Positions 7,626-15,887 of a stretch of 48,332 nucleotides of DNA are shown one piece after another. Source of the stretch: Alterluteimonas quercicellularis (GTDB lineage Bacteria; Pseudomonadota; Gammaproteobacteria; Xanthomonadales; Xanthomonadaceae); NCBI RefSeq assembly GCF_021191635.1, contig NZ_JAIWPR010000052.1, positions 1 to 48,332 on the forward strand, given 5' to 3'. Every line of letters starts with the position of its first letter. Position 1 is the stretch's first letter. The translations under genes were made by a program, and so were the position numbers. The notes under the pieces were generated by a model that was not told where the DNA came from, did not search any database, and saw only the letters and a list, made by a program, of their open reading frames with translations.

Positions 7626-8388
7626 GTCCGTCCGCAGCGCGCGCGAGGGCGCGGTCGCCACCGTGGTCATCGACCGCCCGGAGCGCCGCAACGCGCTCGA
7701 CGTGCGGCTCAAGCGCGAACTCGCCGATGCGCTGGCGGCCGCCTTCGCGGAGCCCGCGATCGCCGTCGTCGTGCTGACCGGCAGCGGCGGCTACTTCGTC
7801 GCCGGCACCGACATCGCCGAGCTGCGCGACATGCGGCCGCTGGACCACCTGCGGCTGGGCTCGGAGGACCTGTTCCGGGTGGTGCGCGACGCGCCGAAGC
7901 CGGTGATCGCCGCGGTCGAGGGCTACGCCCTGGGCGGCGGCTGCGAGCTGGCGCTGTCCTGCGACCTGATCGTCGCCGCCGAGGACGCGCGCTTCGGCCA
8001 GCCGGAGATCCGGGTCGGGATCATGCCCGGCGCCGGTGGCACCCAGCGCCTGCTGCGCGCCGCCGGCCGCTACAAGGCCGCGCTGTGGACGCTGACCGGC
8101 GAGCCGATCCCGGCCCCGGAAGCGCATGCGGCGAATCTCGTCTCGCGGCTGGTGGCCCCGGGTACGGCGCTGGCCGAGGCGCAGGCGCTGGCCGCGCGGA
8201 TCGCCGGCATGCCGCCGCTGGCGGTGCAGGCGATCCGCGAAGCCCTGCGCCTGGGCGCCGACGTCCCGCTCGAAACCGCGCTTTCGCTGGAACGCCGCCT
8301 GTTCGAGCGCCTGTTCGACTCCGACGACCAGCGCGAGGGCATGGACGCCTTCCTGCAGAAGCGCGCGCCGCGCTTCGAAGGGCGCTAG
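7618..8388 (+). CDS. paaF: Enoyl-CoA hydratase, PaaF (2,3-dehydroadipyl-CoA hydratase)-like
   Basis: The 256-residue crotonase keeps both catalytic glutamates: Glu110 in GYALGGGCELALSCD and Glu130 in RFGQPEIRVG, followed by MPGAGGTQR. Its C-terminus, DAFLQKRAPRFEGR, closely resembles that of E. coli PaaF. It should hydrate a 2,3-enoyl-CoA to the 3-hydroxyacyl-CoA used by the preceding dehydrogenase. The ATG lies 8 bases inside that gene, so the two are translationally coupled. Unlike the crotonase at 3465 this one has a standard hydratase active site. The gene name is by similarity only; no thiolase (paaJ) follows. Confidence 0.82.
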   Translation: MAESVRSAREGAVATVVIDRPERRNALDVRLKRELADALAAAFAEPAIAVVVLTGSGGYFVAGTDIAELRDMRPLDHLRLGSEDLFRVVRDAPKPVIAAVEGYALGGGCELALSCDLIVAAEDARFGQPEIRVGIMPGAGGTQRLLRAAGRYKAALWTLTGEPIPAPEAHAANLVSRLVAPGTALAEAQALAARIAGMPPLAVQAIREALRLGADVPLETALSLERRLFERLFDSDDQREGMDAFLQKRAPRFEGR

Positions 8389-8400
8389 GCGAGCCCGCTC

Positions 8401-9255
8401 CTACGAGGGCTTGCGCGCCTTCCCGGGCGCGCGCAGGCGCGCGTGCAGGGCCATCGCCGCGGCCGGGTTGCGCACCTTGCCGGCGCCGATGAAGTACACG
8501 AACACCTCGCGCGGGCCCGCCGCCGGCGGCGGCGCTTCCACGTAGGGCAGGTCCGGCGGCGATTCGCCGCGCGCCCAGGCGCGGGCGCGCGCGGCCCAGG
8601 CGTCCAGCTCGCGCGCCGGGTAGCCGCTGGCCACGGTCTCGCGGCTGCGCATCAGGCGGGCGTAGACGAAGTCGCCGGTGGGATCGGCGAACGAGGGATG
8701 GTCGGGCGAATCGGTGAATACCGTCGGCAGGCCGTGCGCGCGCGCCAGGGCGAGGTAGTCCGGGCTGCGGAAGCTGTCGTGGCGCACCTCCAGCACGTGG
8801 CGCAGCGGCGCGCCGGCCAGCGTGCGCGGCAGGCGGTCGAGGAAAGCGGCGAAGTCGTCGCGGTCGAACGCGCGCCCGGGTCCGAACTGCCACAGGATCG
8901 GCCCCAGGCGGTCGCCCAGCTCGGCCAGCCCGCCCTCCACGAAGGCGCGCGCACGCGGCGCCGCCTCCGCCAGCCGCCGCGCCTCGGCGATGTGCCGCGG
9001 CGCCTTCAGCGAGAACACGAAGCCCTCGGGCGTCTCCGCGCGCCAGCGCGCGTAGGTCTGCGGCTTCTGCGCGGCGTACCAGGTGCCGTTGATCTCGATC
9101 GCGGTCAGCCGGCGGCTGGCGTACTCCAGCTCGCGCTTCTGCGTCAGGCCCGGCGGGTAGAAGGCGCCGCCGCGCCAGGGCGCGTAGGTCCAGCCGCCGA
9201 TGCCGGTGCGGATGCCGTCGACCGGCGACGGTGCGGAAGCGAAAAGATCGTCCAT
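8401..9255 (-). CDS. DUF72 family protein
   Basis: The 284-residue protein has the DUF72 (YecE-like) TIM-barrel signature: GIGGWTYAPWRGGAFYP near residue 18, then EYASRRLTAIEINGTWY, FVFSLKAPRHIAE, LGPILWQFGPG, LEVRHDSF and FVYFIGAGKVRNP. The start at 9255 (MDDLFASA) follows GAGGA; a longer frame reaches 9339 but adds basic, non-conserved sequence. The biochemical function of the family is not established. The TAG stop lies inside a REP-like sequence (CTCCTACG as seen on the plus strand) that begins just after the hydratase stop. It is the last gene of a leftward group and converges with the catabolic operon. Confidence 0.85.
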   Translation of the reverse strand: MDDLFASAPSPVDGIRTGIGGWTYAPWRGGAFYPPGLTQKRELEYASRRLTAIEINGTWYAAQKPQTYARWRAETPEGFVFSLKAPRHIAEARRLAEAAPRARAFVEGGLAELGDRLGPILWQFGPGRAFDRDDFAAFLDRLPRTLAGAPLRHVLEVRHDSFRSPDYLALARAHGLPTVFTDSPDHPSFADPTGDFVYARLMRSRETVASGYPARELDAWAARARAWARGESPPDLPYVEAPPPAAGPREVFVYFIGAGKVRNPAAAMALHARLRAPGKARKPS

Positions 9256-9346
9256 GGCGTGTCCTCGGGCGTGGCGCATCGCCACCCTACTCCGCCGGGG
9301 CGTGCTGGCGCGCGATGCGGGTTCGCGTCGGTGCAACAAAAAGCAA

Positions 9347-9369
9347 CGCGCGCGAGCGCGCTCCTACAA
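9347..9369. repeat. REP half-site carrying the stop codon of the AmgK-like gene
   Basis: The plus strand reads CGCGCGAGCGCGCTCCTACA, the reverse complement of the REP unit found at 12960, 24918 and 47748. The CTA at 9364-9366 is the TAG stop of the leftward kinase gene, so the repeat defines the end of that protein. Confidence 0.75.
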
Positions 9370-10380
9370 CGCCAGCCGCGGGCGCACGTGGCGGTCGAGC
9401 AGGCCGGCCAGCGGCGCCAGCTCGGGCAATCCGGGCAGCGCTTCGTCCAGGTAGCCGAGGAAGCGCGGCGCGTCGTGCAGGTAGTGCGGCTTGCCGTCGC
9501 GGTGGTGCAGGCGCGCGAAGATGCCCAGGATCTTCAGGTGGCGCTGCGCGCCCATCAGCGCGGCATCGTGCCGGAAGCGCTCCAGGCCGGGCACCGGCAG
9601 CCCGGCCTCGCGGGCGCGGGCGTGGTAGCCGCGCAGCCAGGCGTCGGCGCGCGGCGCCGGCCAGGTGTGGAAGGCATCGCGCAGCAGGCTGGCCGGGTCG
9701 TAGGCGATCGGGCCGCGCACCGCGTCCTGGAAGTCCAGCACCGCCACGCCGCCGTCCACCGGCATCAGGTTGCGCAGGATGTAGTCGCGGTGCACCAGCA
9801 CCCGCGGCTGCGCCAGCGTGGCGGCCAGCACCCGCTCGCGCAGCGCGCGCCAGGCGGCGGCCTCGCCGGCATCAAGCGCGACGCCCAGGTGGCGGACCAG
9901 GAACCAGTCGTGGAACAGGCCCAGGTCGCGCTCGACGAGCGCGGCGTCGTAGTCGGGCAGCCATGCCGGCGGCGGGATCGCCTGCAGGCGCAGCAGCTCG
10001 GCGAAGGCCGCGTCCATCAGCGCGTCGGCGTCGAGGTCGTCCAGCGCCTGCAGCGCGGTGCGCGCGCCCAGGTCCTCCAGCAGCAGGAAGCCGGCCGCCT
10101 CGTCGCGCGCCAGCACCGCCGGCACGCGCACGCCATGCGCGGCCAGCAGCGCATGCAGGCGCAGCCAGCGCCCCGCGTCCTCGAGGCCCGGCGGCGAGTC
10201 CATGACGATGCGCGCACCGGCCGCGGTGGCCGCGCGCCAGTAGCTGCGGAAGCCGGCGTCGGTGGACGCGCGCTCGAGCGCCAGCCCGGGCTCGCCGGTG
10301 GCCTCGCGCGCCCAGGCCAGCCGCTGCGCGGCGCGGACGGCGTCCGGCAGGTGAGCGGCGATGGCGGGCGGCGGCAGCAT
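9364..10380 (-). CDS. amgK: Aminoglycoside-phosphotransferase-fold kinase, AmgK-like (N-acetylmuramate/GlcNAc anomeric kinase)
   Basis: The 338-residue protein has the choline/aminoglycoside kinase fold: FRSYWRA and RIVMDSPPG in the N-lobe, FLLLEDLGARTALQAL, the catalytic loop VLVHRDYILRNLM with Asp near residue 199, and the metal-binding AVLDFQDAVRGPIAYD. The MDSPPG and LEDLGxRT motifs are typical of AmgK, which phosphorylates MurNAc at C1 for cell-wall recycling. AmgK usually sits next to murU (nucleotidyltransferase); here no murU is adjacent. The ATG at 10380 is the first start giving the conserved N-terminus; the frame is open further upstream across the VanZ gene. The stop codon lies in a REP half-site. 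Confidence 0.78.
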   Translation of the reverse strand: MLPPPAIAAHLPDAVRAAQRLAWAREATGEPGLALERASTDAGFRSYWRAATAAGARIVMDSPPGLEDAGRWLRLHALLAAHGVRVPAVLARDEAAGFLLLEDLGARTALQALDDLDADALMDAAFAELLRLQAIPPPAWLPDYDAALVERDLGLFHDWFLVRHLGVALDAGEAAAWRALRERVLAATLAQPRVLVHRDYILRNLMPVDGGVAVLDFQDAVRGPIAYDPASLLRDAFHTWPAPRADAWLRGYHARAREAGLPVPGLERFRHDAALMGAQRHLKILGIFARLHHRDGKPHYLHDAPRFLGYLDEALPGLPELAPLAGLLDRHVRPRLAL

Positions 10381-10427
10381 GGACGGTTCCGGCGGGCGAA
10401 GGCGCGCAGCGTAGCAAGCCCGTGCGC

Positions 10428-10832
10428 TCAGAGGCGGGCGTCGAGGCGCAGCAGCAGGTCGCGCCACGGAGTGAAGCGGGTGGCGAGCCCCGCCGCCACC
10501 CCGAGCGCGTTGGCCAGCGCGTCGAGCGGATCGGCGGTGCGGGTGGCGGTCAGCGCGCCCTGCGCGAACTCGACCCCGGCGCCCAGCAGCGCCAGCCCCG
10601 CGGCGGCGACGGCGAGCGCGCGCCAGCGCGCGAACAGCTGCACCGCGCAGGCCGAGAGCGTGCCGTAGGCCAGCAGGTGGCCGAGCTTGTCGCCGCCGTC
10701 CACCGGCGGCATCGGCGGCGGCGGCGCCAGCGAGACCGCCACCACCGCCGCGATCGCCGCGCACCACAGCCCCACCCACAGGCGCGGCCGGCGCAGCGGC
10801 TTGAGCGGCCCGCCTCCGCGGCCGGCGGTCAC
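10428..10832 (-). CDS. VanZ-like family membrane protein
   Basis: The 134-residue protein has four hydrophobic segments (near residues 13-34, 46-64, 68-87 and 95-112) and the VanZ-like pattern GGDKLGHLLAYGTLS, GAGVEFAQ and DPLDALANALGVAAG. GTG at 10832 is chosen as start because it overlaps the TGA of the preceding gene in the classic GTGA arrangement and gives a normal length. VanZ itself confers low-level teicoplanin resistance by an unknown mechanism; most family members, including this short one, have no defined role. It sits between a MidA-type methyltransferase and the AmgK-like kinase and is presumably co-transcribed with them. Confidence 0.82.
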   Translation of the reverse strand: MTAGRGGGPLKPLRRPRLWVGLWCAAIAAVVAVSLAPPPPMPPVDGGDKLGHLLAYGTLSACAVQLFARWRALAVAAAGLALLGAGVEFAQGALTATRTADPLDALANALGVAAGLATRFTPWRDLLLRLDARL

Positions 10833-12010
10833 AGCCGGTAGCTCAGGTCGCCGGCGAGGAAGGCGTGCCCGAACTCCGCCCCGCGCGCGAAGCCCATCGC
10901 CTGGAAGCGCTCGCCCATCGCGTCGGGATGGGTCAGCGTCTTGACCTGCTGGCGCAGCGCGTAGCGCGCCGCCTCGTCCGGCGCGCGCGCCTCGTGCTCG
11001 GCCAGCCGCTGCGCCAGCCCGTTGCCGATCAGGAAGCTCGCCTGGTTGCAGTAGCCTGCGAAATCGAAGCCCGCGCCGGTGCCGGCCTCGGCCAGTGCGG
11101 TGAAGTCCACCGAGGCGGTGAGGTCCTGCAGGCCGGCGTGGGCCAGCACGTCCTCGCGCAGCTGGTGGCGGCGGAAGGCGCGCAGGGTGCCGCCGGCGCG
11201 CTGCGGCAGGTAGTACTCGCGGCGCGGGTGGCCGTAGTCCACGAACAGCAGCGCGCCCGCCTGCAGGCCGCCGATGACCGCCTGCACCCAGTACGGCAGC
11301 TGCGGCAGCAGCTCGGAGCGGTAGCCGTCGGCGAACGGCGCGTCGAGCTGGCGCTCGACGTGGCGCACCGCGGCGGCCAGCAGCGCATCGGCGGGCCGGT
11401 CGACGCAGACGAAGGCGCCCTGCGCGTCCAGCGCCACGTGTTCCTCGAACACCTCGCCCTCGCGCAGCGCGAAGCGCGGCGTGGGCAGGGCGTCGATCAC
11501 CTCGTTGGCGAACAGCACGCCGCGCCAGCGCGCCTGCACCGGGCCGTCCAGCCATTCCACGCGGTCGAACACCGGCGGCGTCAGCCGCTGCCGCAGGTGC
11601 GCGCGCTGGCGCTCGCGCAGGTCGGCGCTGGGCTCGAGGATGGCGTAGCGCGCCGGCATCGCATCGACCGCCATCAGCCGCTTGATCGCGTACTCGGCGA
11701 AACGGCCGCTGCCGCCGCCCAGTTCCACGAACCAGGCCTCCTCGCCGATCCCGCGCAGCACCGGCGCGACCGCCTCGGCCACGCACTCGGCGAACAGCGC
11801 ACCGATCTCGGGCGCGGTGACGAAGTCGCCGTCGCGGCCGAACTTGGCCGCGCCGGCGCTGTAGTAGCCCAGGCCCGGCGCGTAGAGCGCCAGTTCCATG
11901 AAGCGGGAAAACGGGATCGCACCGCCGGCGGCGCGGATCTCGTCGCGGATCAGCGCCTGCAGGCGCTGGCTGTGGGCGAGGACGTCGGGGTCTTCGTGCG
12001 GAGAGGTCAT
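10829..12010 (-). CDS. SAM-dependent methyltransferase, MidA/NDUFAF7 family
   Basis: The 393-residue protein shows the family signature IPFSRFMELALYAPGLGYYS (residues 32-51), KFGRDGDFVTAPEIGALFAE, and the SAM-binding VELGGGSGRFAEYA near 96-108. FANEVIDALP and LLFVDYGHPRREYY follow. The eukaryotic relatives methylate an arginine of a complex I subunit; the bacterial role is not settled. The ATG at 12010 is the start that precedes the conserved region; the frame is open far upstream across the divergent reductase gene but that is not coding. Its stop overlaps the VanZ start by four bases. It heads the leftward group and diverges from the pteridine reductase across 126 bases. Confidence 0.88.
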   Translation of the reverse strand: MTSPHEDPDVLAHSQRLQALIRDEIRAAGGAIPFSRFMELALYAPGLGYYSAGAAKFGRDGDFVTAPEIGALFAECVAEAVAPVLRGIGEEAWFVELGGGSGRFAEYAIKRLMAVDAMPARYAILEPSADLRERQRAHLRQRLTPPVFDRVEWLDGPVQARWRGVLFANEVIDALPTPRFALREGEVFEEHVALDAQGAFVCVDRPADALLAAAVRHVERQLDAPFADGYRSELLPQLPYWVQAVIGGLQAGALLFVDYGHPRREYYLPQRAGGTLRAFRRHQLREDVLAHAGLQDLTASVDFTALAEAGTGAGFDFAGYCNQASFLIGNGLAQRLAEHEARAPDEAARYALRQQVKTLTHPDAMGERFQAMGFARGAEFGHAFLAGDLSYRL

Positions 12011-12136
12011 GCGGCGGGTCCGTGGCGAGGCGTACAGGATACGACCGCGCCTGCCGGGGCCGTCGCGCCGCCGCCCCGGGCCGTCGTGGCAGGATGGCCC
12101 CCGGCGCGCGCCGCCCGCGCCGCTCCCGGAGACCGC

Positions 12137-12889
12137 ATGCCCGATCCGAACGCCCGCCCGGCCCCCGTCGCCCTCGTCACCGGCGCCGCCCACCGCCTCG
12201 GCGCCGCCATCGCCGCGCGCCTGCACGGCGCCGGCTACGACCTCGCCCTGCACTACCGCACCCCGCGCCCCGAGCTCGACGCGCTGACCGCGGCGCTGGA
12301 GGCCGCGCGACCGGGCAGCACGCTGCGCCTGCAGGCGGAGCTGGCCGAGTTCGACCGGCTGCCGGAACTGGTGGCGCGCACCGTCGGCCGCTTCGGCCGC
12401 CTCGACGCCCTGGTCAACAACGCCTCGTCCTACTTCGCCACCCCCATCGGCGAAGCCACCCCGGGCGACTGGGACCGGCTGTTCGCCAGCAACGCGCGCG
12501 CGCCGTTCTTCCTCGCCCAGGCCGCGGCGCCGCACCTGCGCGCCGCGCGCGGGGCGATCGTCAACCTGACCGACATCTACGCCCGGCGCCCGCGGCCCGA
12601 CCACGCCCTGTACTGCATGGCCAAGGCCGCGCTGGAGGCCGCGACCCGCTCGCTGGCGCTCGACCTGGCGCCCGAGGTGCGGGTCAACGCGGTGGCGCCC
12701 GGCGCCATCCTCTGGGGCGAGGGCGAGGACGACCCGCAGCGCCGGCAGCGCATGCTGGCCGGCACGCCGCTCGCGCGCACCGGCACGCCCGACGAGATCG
12801 CCGGCGCCGTGCTCTGGCTGCTGCGCGATGCGACCTATCTCACCGGCGAGAGCCTGCGCGTGGACGGCGGCCGGCTGGTGGCGGGATAG
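12137..12889 (+). CDS. Pteridine reductase, short-chain dehydrogenase family (FolM-like)
   Basis: The 250-residue SDR has the pteridine-reductase form of the nucleotide motif, TGAAHRLGAAIA at 15-26 with Arg20 (NADPH preference), then LVNNASSYFATP, and the catalytic pair Tyr159/Lys163 in LYCMAKAALE. VNAVAPGAILW and YLTGESLRVDGG complete the family pattern. It would reduce dihydrobiopterin or dihydrofolate (or dihydromonapterin) with NADPH. folK and folB lie only a few kilobases away on the other strand, which agrees with a pterin role. A REP pair begins about 16 bases after the stop. Confidence 0.85.
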   Translation: MPDPNARPAPVALVTGAAHRLGAAIAARLHGAGYDLALHYRTPRPELDALTAALEAARPGSTLRLQAELAEFDRLPELVARTVGRFGRLDALVNNASSYFATPIGEATPGDWDRLFASNARAPFFLAQAAAPHLRAARGAIVNLTDIYARRPRPDHALYCMAKAALEAATRSLALDLAPEVRVNAVAPGAILWGEGEDDPQRRQRMLAGTPLARTGTPDEIAGAVLWLLRDATYLTGESLRVDGGRLVAG

Positions 12890-12904
12890 CGATGCGCGGG
12901 CCGG

Positions 12905-12982
12905 CTCCGCTCGCGCGCGAGCGCGCTCCTGCAAGAGCGCCTCGCGTCGCCAGCCCGCCGTAGGAGCGCGCTCGCGCGCGAC
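12905..12982. repeat. REP pair in inverted orientation (BIME-like)
   Basis: The left arm reads CGCTCGCGCGCGAGCGCGCT followed by CCTGCAAG; the right arm begins at 12960 with GTAGGAGCGCGCTCGCGCGC. They are inverted copies about 25 bases apart and could fold into one long stem. The element lies between the pteridine reductase and the convergent DUF6159-like gene, where it may act as a bidirectional transcript end. Confidence 0.8.
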
Positions 12983-13012
12983 CCGGCGACGGACGGCGTT
13001 CCGCCGCCGGAC

Positions 13013-13849
13013 TCAGCCCCCGCGCCGCGCGAAGGCGTGCTCGAGGGCGGCGGGCCGGAACCCGTCCGGCGCCTGCCGCGTCGTGGCATAGCGGTACAGC
13101 ACCGCCGAGTACACGCCGCCGAGCGCGGACTGCAGCACCCCCAGCAGCAGCACGGCGATCGCGAACAGGCCGCCGACCAGGATCGCCAGCCCCAGCCAGG
13201 CCTGCGCCGCCAGCATGGTGAGGCCGACGCCGGCCAGCACGGTGGCGAAGGTGATCAGGCCGAAGGCGGCGCCGATGCCGACGTTGCCGATCGCGTTCTC
13301 GCCCCAGGTGCCCTTGAGCAGCCGCACGCTCTCCTTCAGCGCGTCGACCGGGCCGATCCGGCGGCTCACCAGCACCGGCACCACCAGGAAGGTCGCCAGC
13401 GTCCACGCCGCGCCCAGCAGCGCGCCGAACAGCCGCACCAGCACGTTGCCCTCGCGGTTGCGCAGCGACTGCAGCAGCACGCCCACGGTGGCCGCGATCG
13501 CGGCGTAGCCGAAGATCGCCGGCAGCCGCGCCCGGGCCGCCCTCAGGCCGTCGGCCAGGGTGGGATCGCCGCCGTCGAGGCGGATCATGGCCGCGGCCAC
13601 CAGCGCGCAGTTGAAGAACACGATCACGCTGTACTGGCAGAAGTAGAACGCGAACGCGGCCGCCGCCAGCGCCGGCGTGAAGCCGTGCGAGAACCCGCCC
13701 AGCAGCGACATCGGCAGCACGAAGCTGGCCACCACCACCAGCGCGCACATGCCGGAGATCACCGGGAACAGCAGCAGTTCCTTGTCGGAGCGCAGCACCC
13801 CGGCGCTGGCCTTCACCAGCGCCCAGCTGCGCGAGAACCTCTCGAGCAT
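13013..13849 (-). CDS. DUF6159-like polytopic membrane protein
   Basis: The 278-residue protein has about six hydrophobic segments, including LFPVISGMCALVVVASFVL, ALAAAAFAFYFCQYSVIVFF and the long C-terminal pair around LAGVGLTMLAAQAWLGLAIL. The opening MLERFSRSWALVKASAGVLR, LLLFPVISG and the middle GWGENAIGNVG-like segment (TWGENAIGNV here) match a family of uncharacterised bacterial membrane proteins (DUF6159, from memory). ATG at 13849 is preceded by a GGGGG tract at a suitable distance; TTG at 13855 is an alternative two codons earlier. It is the last gene of the leftward folate/tsaD group. Function unknown. Confidence 0.75.
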   Translation of the reverse strand: MLERFSRSWALVKASAGVLRSDKELLLFPVISGMCALVVVASFVLPMSLLGGFSHGFTPALAAAAFAFYFCQYSVIVFFNCALVAAAMIRLDGGDPTLADGLRAARARLPAIFGYAAIAATVGVLLQSLRNREGNVLVRLFGALLGAAWTLATFLVVPVLVSRRIGPVDALKESVRLLKGTWGENAIGNVGIGAAFGLITFATVLAGVGLTMLAAQAWLGLAILVGGLFAIAVLLLGVLQSALGGVYSAVLYRYATTRQAPDGFRPAALEHAFARRGG

Positions 13850-13968
13850 GGCCAACCCCCTGTCGTCGACGCGCGGATGGTGCGCCCGGCGCTGCGCGCC
13901 ATCAAGCGCCGGAAGTCACCTCTCGACGGGCGGCGGGGGACCGCTGTGACCGGGACGGCAGCGGCCCT

Positions 13969-14457
13969 TCAGGCGGGGACCGCCACCTCGTCCATCGCCA
14001 CCGCCCGCTCCTCCGATTCGGCCCACAGCGCGGCCAGGGTGCGCCCGCTGCGCGGCTCCACGATCTCCGGCGCGATCTCGGCCAGCGGCCGCAGCACGAA
14101 GGCGTGCCGCAGCTCCGGCCGCGGCAGCCGGAAGCGGCCCGGCCCCTCCGCCACCAGGTCGTCGAACAGGACGATGTCGATGTCCAGGGTGCGGTCGCCG
14201 TAGCGCGGGCCGCTGCGGTCACGGCCGTGGGCGTCCTCCAGCGCGTGCAGCCAGGCGTCGAGCGCGCGCACGTCGAGCTCGGTGTCGATCACCGCGGCGG
14301 CGTTGACGAAGTCGGGGCCCTCGAAGCCGACCGCGCGGGTGCGGTAGAAGGCCGACACGCGCACCGCGCCGAAGCGCTCGCGCAGGGCCCGCATCGCCGC
14401 GCCCAGGTGGCGCTCCGGCTCGAGGTTGCTGCCGAGACTGAGGCAGGCGGTGTGCAT
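13969..14457 (-). CDS. folK: 6-hydroxymethyl-7,8-dihydropterin pyrophosphokinase
   Basis: The 162-residue protein starts MHTACLSLGSNLEPERHL, the HPPK N-terminus, and carries VSAFYRTRAVGFEGPDFVNA and the signature DRSGPRYGDRTLDIDIVLFD with the Mg-ATP-binding Asp pair. It transfers pyrophosphate from ATP to hydroxymethyl-dihydropterin in folate synthesis. The start at 14457 has GGAG upstream and avoids the non-conserved extension MAPPPERA of a longer frame. It lies 76 bases after the YbdG-type channel gene on the same strand, with folB one gene further up, so the folate genes appear co-transcribed with an unrelated channel between them. Confidence 0.93.
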   Translation of the reverse strand: MHTACLSLGSNLEPERHLGAAMRALRERFGAVRVSAFYRTRAVGFEGPDFVNAAAVIDTELDVRALDAWLHALEDAHGRDRSGPRYGDRTLDIDIVLFDDLVAEGPGRFRLPRPELRHAFVLRPLAEIAPEIVEPRSGRTLAALWAESEERAVAMDEVAVPA

Positions 14458-14533
14458 GGCGCGCTCCGGTGGGGGCGCCATGATCGCGCATGGCGCCGGC
14501 CCGCGCGAGGCGTCCCGGGGCGCGGCGGCCGGC

Positions 14534-15829
14534 TCAGCCGGACGCGGCGGCCTCCGGGGCGGCTTCGGGCTCCGGGCGCGGCCCCTCGACGCGGCGCAGG
14601 TTGACGTCCAGCGGCGCGTCGCTGGAGCCCTGGAACACGCGCAGCCCGAACTCCGGCAGGATCGCCAGCAGGTGGTCGAAGATGTCGGACTGGATGCCCT
14701 CGTACACCGCCCAGCGGGTGTCGGCGGTGAAGCAGTACACCTCCAGCGGCAGGCCGTGCTCGGTCGGCTGCAGCTGGCGCACCAGCAGGGTCAGGTCCTG
14801 GTTGATGCCGGCATGGCGGCGCAGGTAGTGCTCGACGTAGGCGCGGAACGTGCCGAGGTTGGTGACCCGGCGGTGGTTGACCGGCTCGGCGCCGCGCGCG
14901 GCCAGCTCCGCGTTCCACTCGCGCAGCTCGCGGTCCTTGCGGTCCAGGTACTCGTCGAGCAGGTTGAAGCGGCGGAAGCGCTCGATCTCCTCGGGCTCGA
15001 AGAAGCGCACGCTGCGCTGGTCGAGGTAGAGCGCGCGCTTGATCCGGCGGCCGCCGCCCTCGGACATCTGCCGCCAGTTCTTGAACGAGTCGCTGACCAG
15101 CTTCTTGGTCGGCACCGTGGTGACGGTGCGGTCCCAGTTGCGCACGGTCACGGTGTGCAGGGCGATGTCGATGACGTCGCCGTCGGCGTTCTGGCCCGGC
15201 ATCTCGATCCAGTCGCCGATGCGCACGCGGCCGTCGTTGCTGATCTGCACGCTGGCCACCAGCGACAGGATCGTGTCCTGGAAGATCAGCATCAGCACCG
15301 CGGTCATCGCGCCCAGGCCGGTGACGATGTGCAGGAACTGCGCGCCGACCAGGGTGGCGACCACCGAGATGCCGACCAGCACGAACATCACGATCTTGAC
15401 CACCTGCACGTAGCCCTTGATCGGCTTGTCGCGCGCGTCGGGCCGGCGCTCGTAGGTGCGGTTGATCGCGTCGAGCAGGCGCGAGAGCGCCAGCGCGATG
15501 GTCACCACCACGAACACCTGGCACAGCGCCTTGACCACGGCCACCAGCTGCGGCGGCAGGTCGGGCACCACCGAGACGCCGGCCGAGATCACCAGCGCCG
15601 GCACCACGTTGGCCAGCCGCGGGATCACCTGCAGGCGCACCTCCTGGTCGTGCTGCGCGCCGCCCAGCGGCGTGGCCCGCAGCGCGCGCCTCAGGCCCCG
15701 CAGCAGCACCCGCTTGGTCAGCCAGTTGGCCAGCCACGCCGCCAGCAGCAGCCCGGCGGCCACGATGGCCGTGTAGACCCAGGGATAGGGCGCGAGCAGT
15801 TCGCGAAGTCGTTCGAGCTGGTCCTGCAT
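14534..15829 (-). CDS. Mechanosensitive ion channel, MscS superfamily, YbdG (MscM) type
   Basis: The 431-residue protein has five hydrophobic segments in the first 200 residues, then the MscS beta domain. The segments LGAMTAVLMLIFQDTILSLV, MPGQNADGDVIDIALHTVTV and RNWDRTVTTVPTKKLVSDSF are the pore-lining helix and the conserved YbdG region, and GGGRRIKRAL and NLGTFRAYVEHYLRRH follow. E. coli YbdG is about 415 residues and contributes a small-conductance mechanosensitive activity in osmotic downshock. The Gly/Ala-rich pore helix is complete. It sits between folB and folK with short gaps (58 and 76 bases). Confidence 0.9.
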   Translation of the reverse strand: MQDQLERLRELLAPYPWVYTAIVAAGLLLAAWLANWLTKRVLLRGLRRALRATPLGGAQHDQEVRLQVIPRLANVVPALVISAGVSVVPDLPPQLVAVVKALCQVFVVVTIALALSRLLDAINRTYERRPDARDKPIKGYVQVVKIVMFVLVGISVVATLVGAQFLHIVTGLGAMTAVLMLIFQDTILSLVASVQISNDGRVRIGDWIEMPGQNADGDVIDIALHTVTVRNWDRTVTTVPTKKLVSDSFKNWRQMSEGGGRRIKRALYLDQRSVRFFEPEEIERFRRFNLLDEYLDRKDRELREWNAELAARGAEPVNHRRVTNLGTFRAYVEHYLRRHAGINQDLTLLVRQLQPTEHGLPLEVYCFTADTRWAVYEGIQSDIFDHLLAILPEFGLRVFQGSSDAPLDVNLRRVEGPRPEPEAAPEAAASG

Positions 15830-15887
15830 CCGGCGGGGTCTCCTGCGGTCGGCGCACCGCGTGCGCGGCGCGGCGCCGGGCCCGCGC

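Noticed and set aside
13856..13968. Terminator or small gene between folK and the DUF6159-like gene
   Set aside because: Only GC-rich sequence with weak inverted repeats and no T tract; nothing supportable was found.
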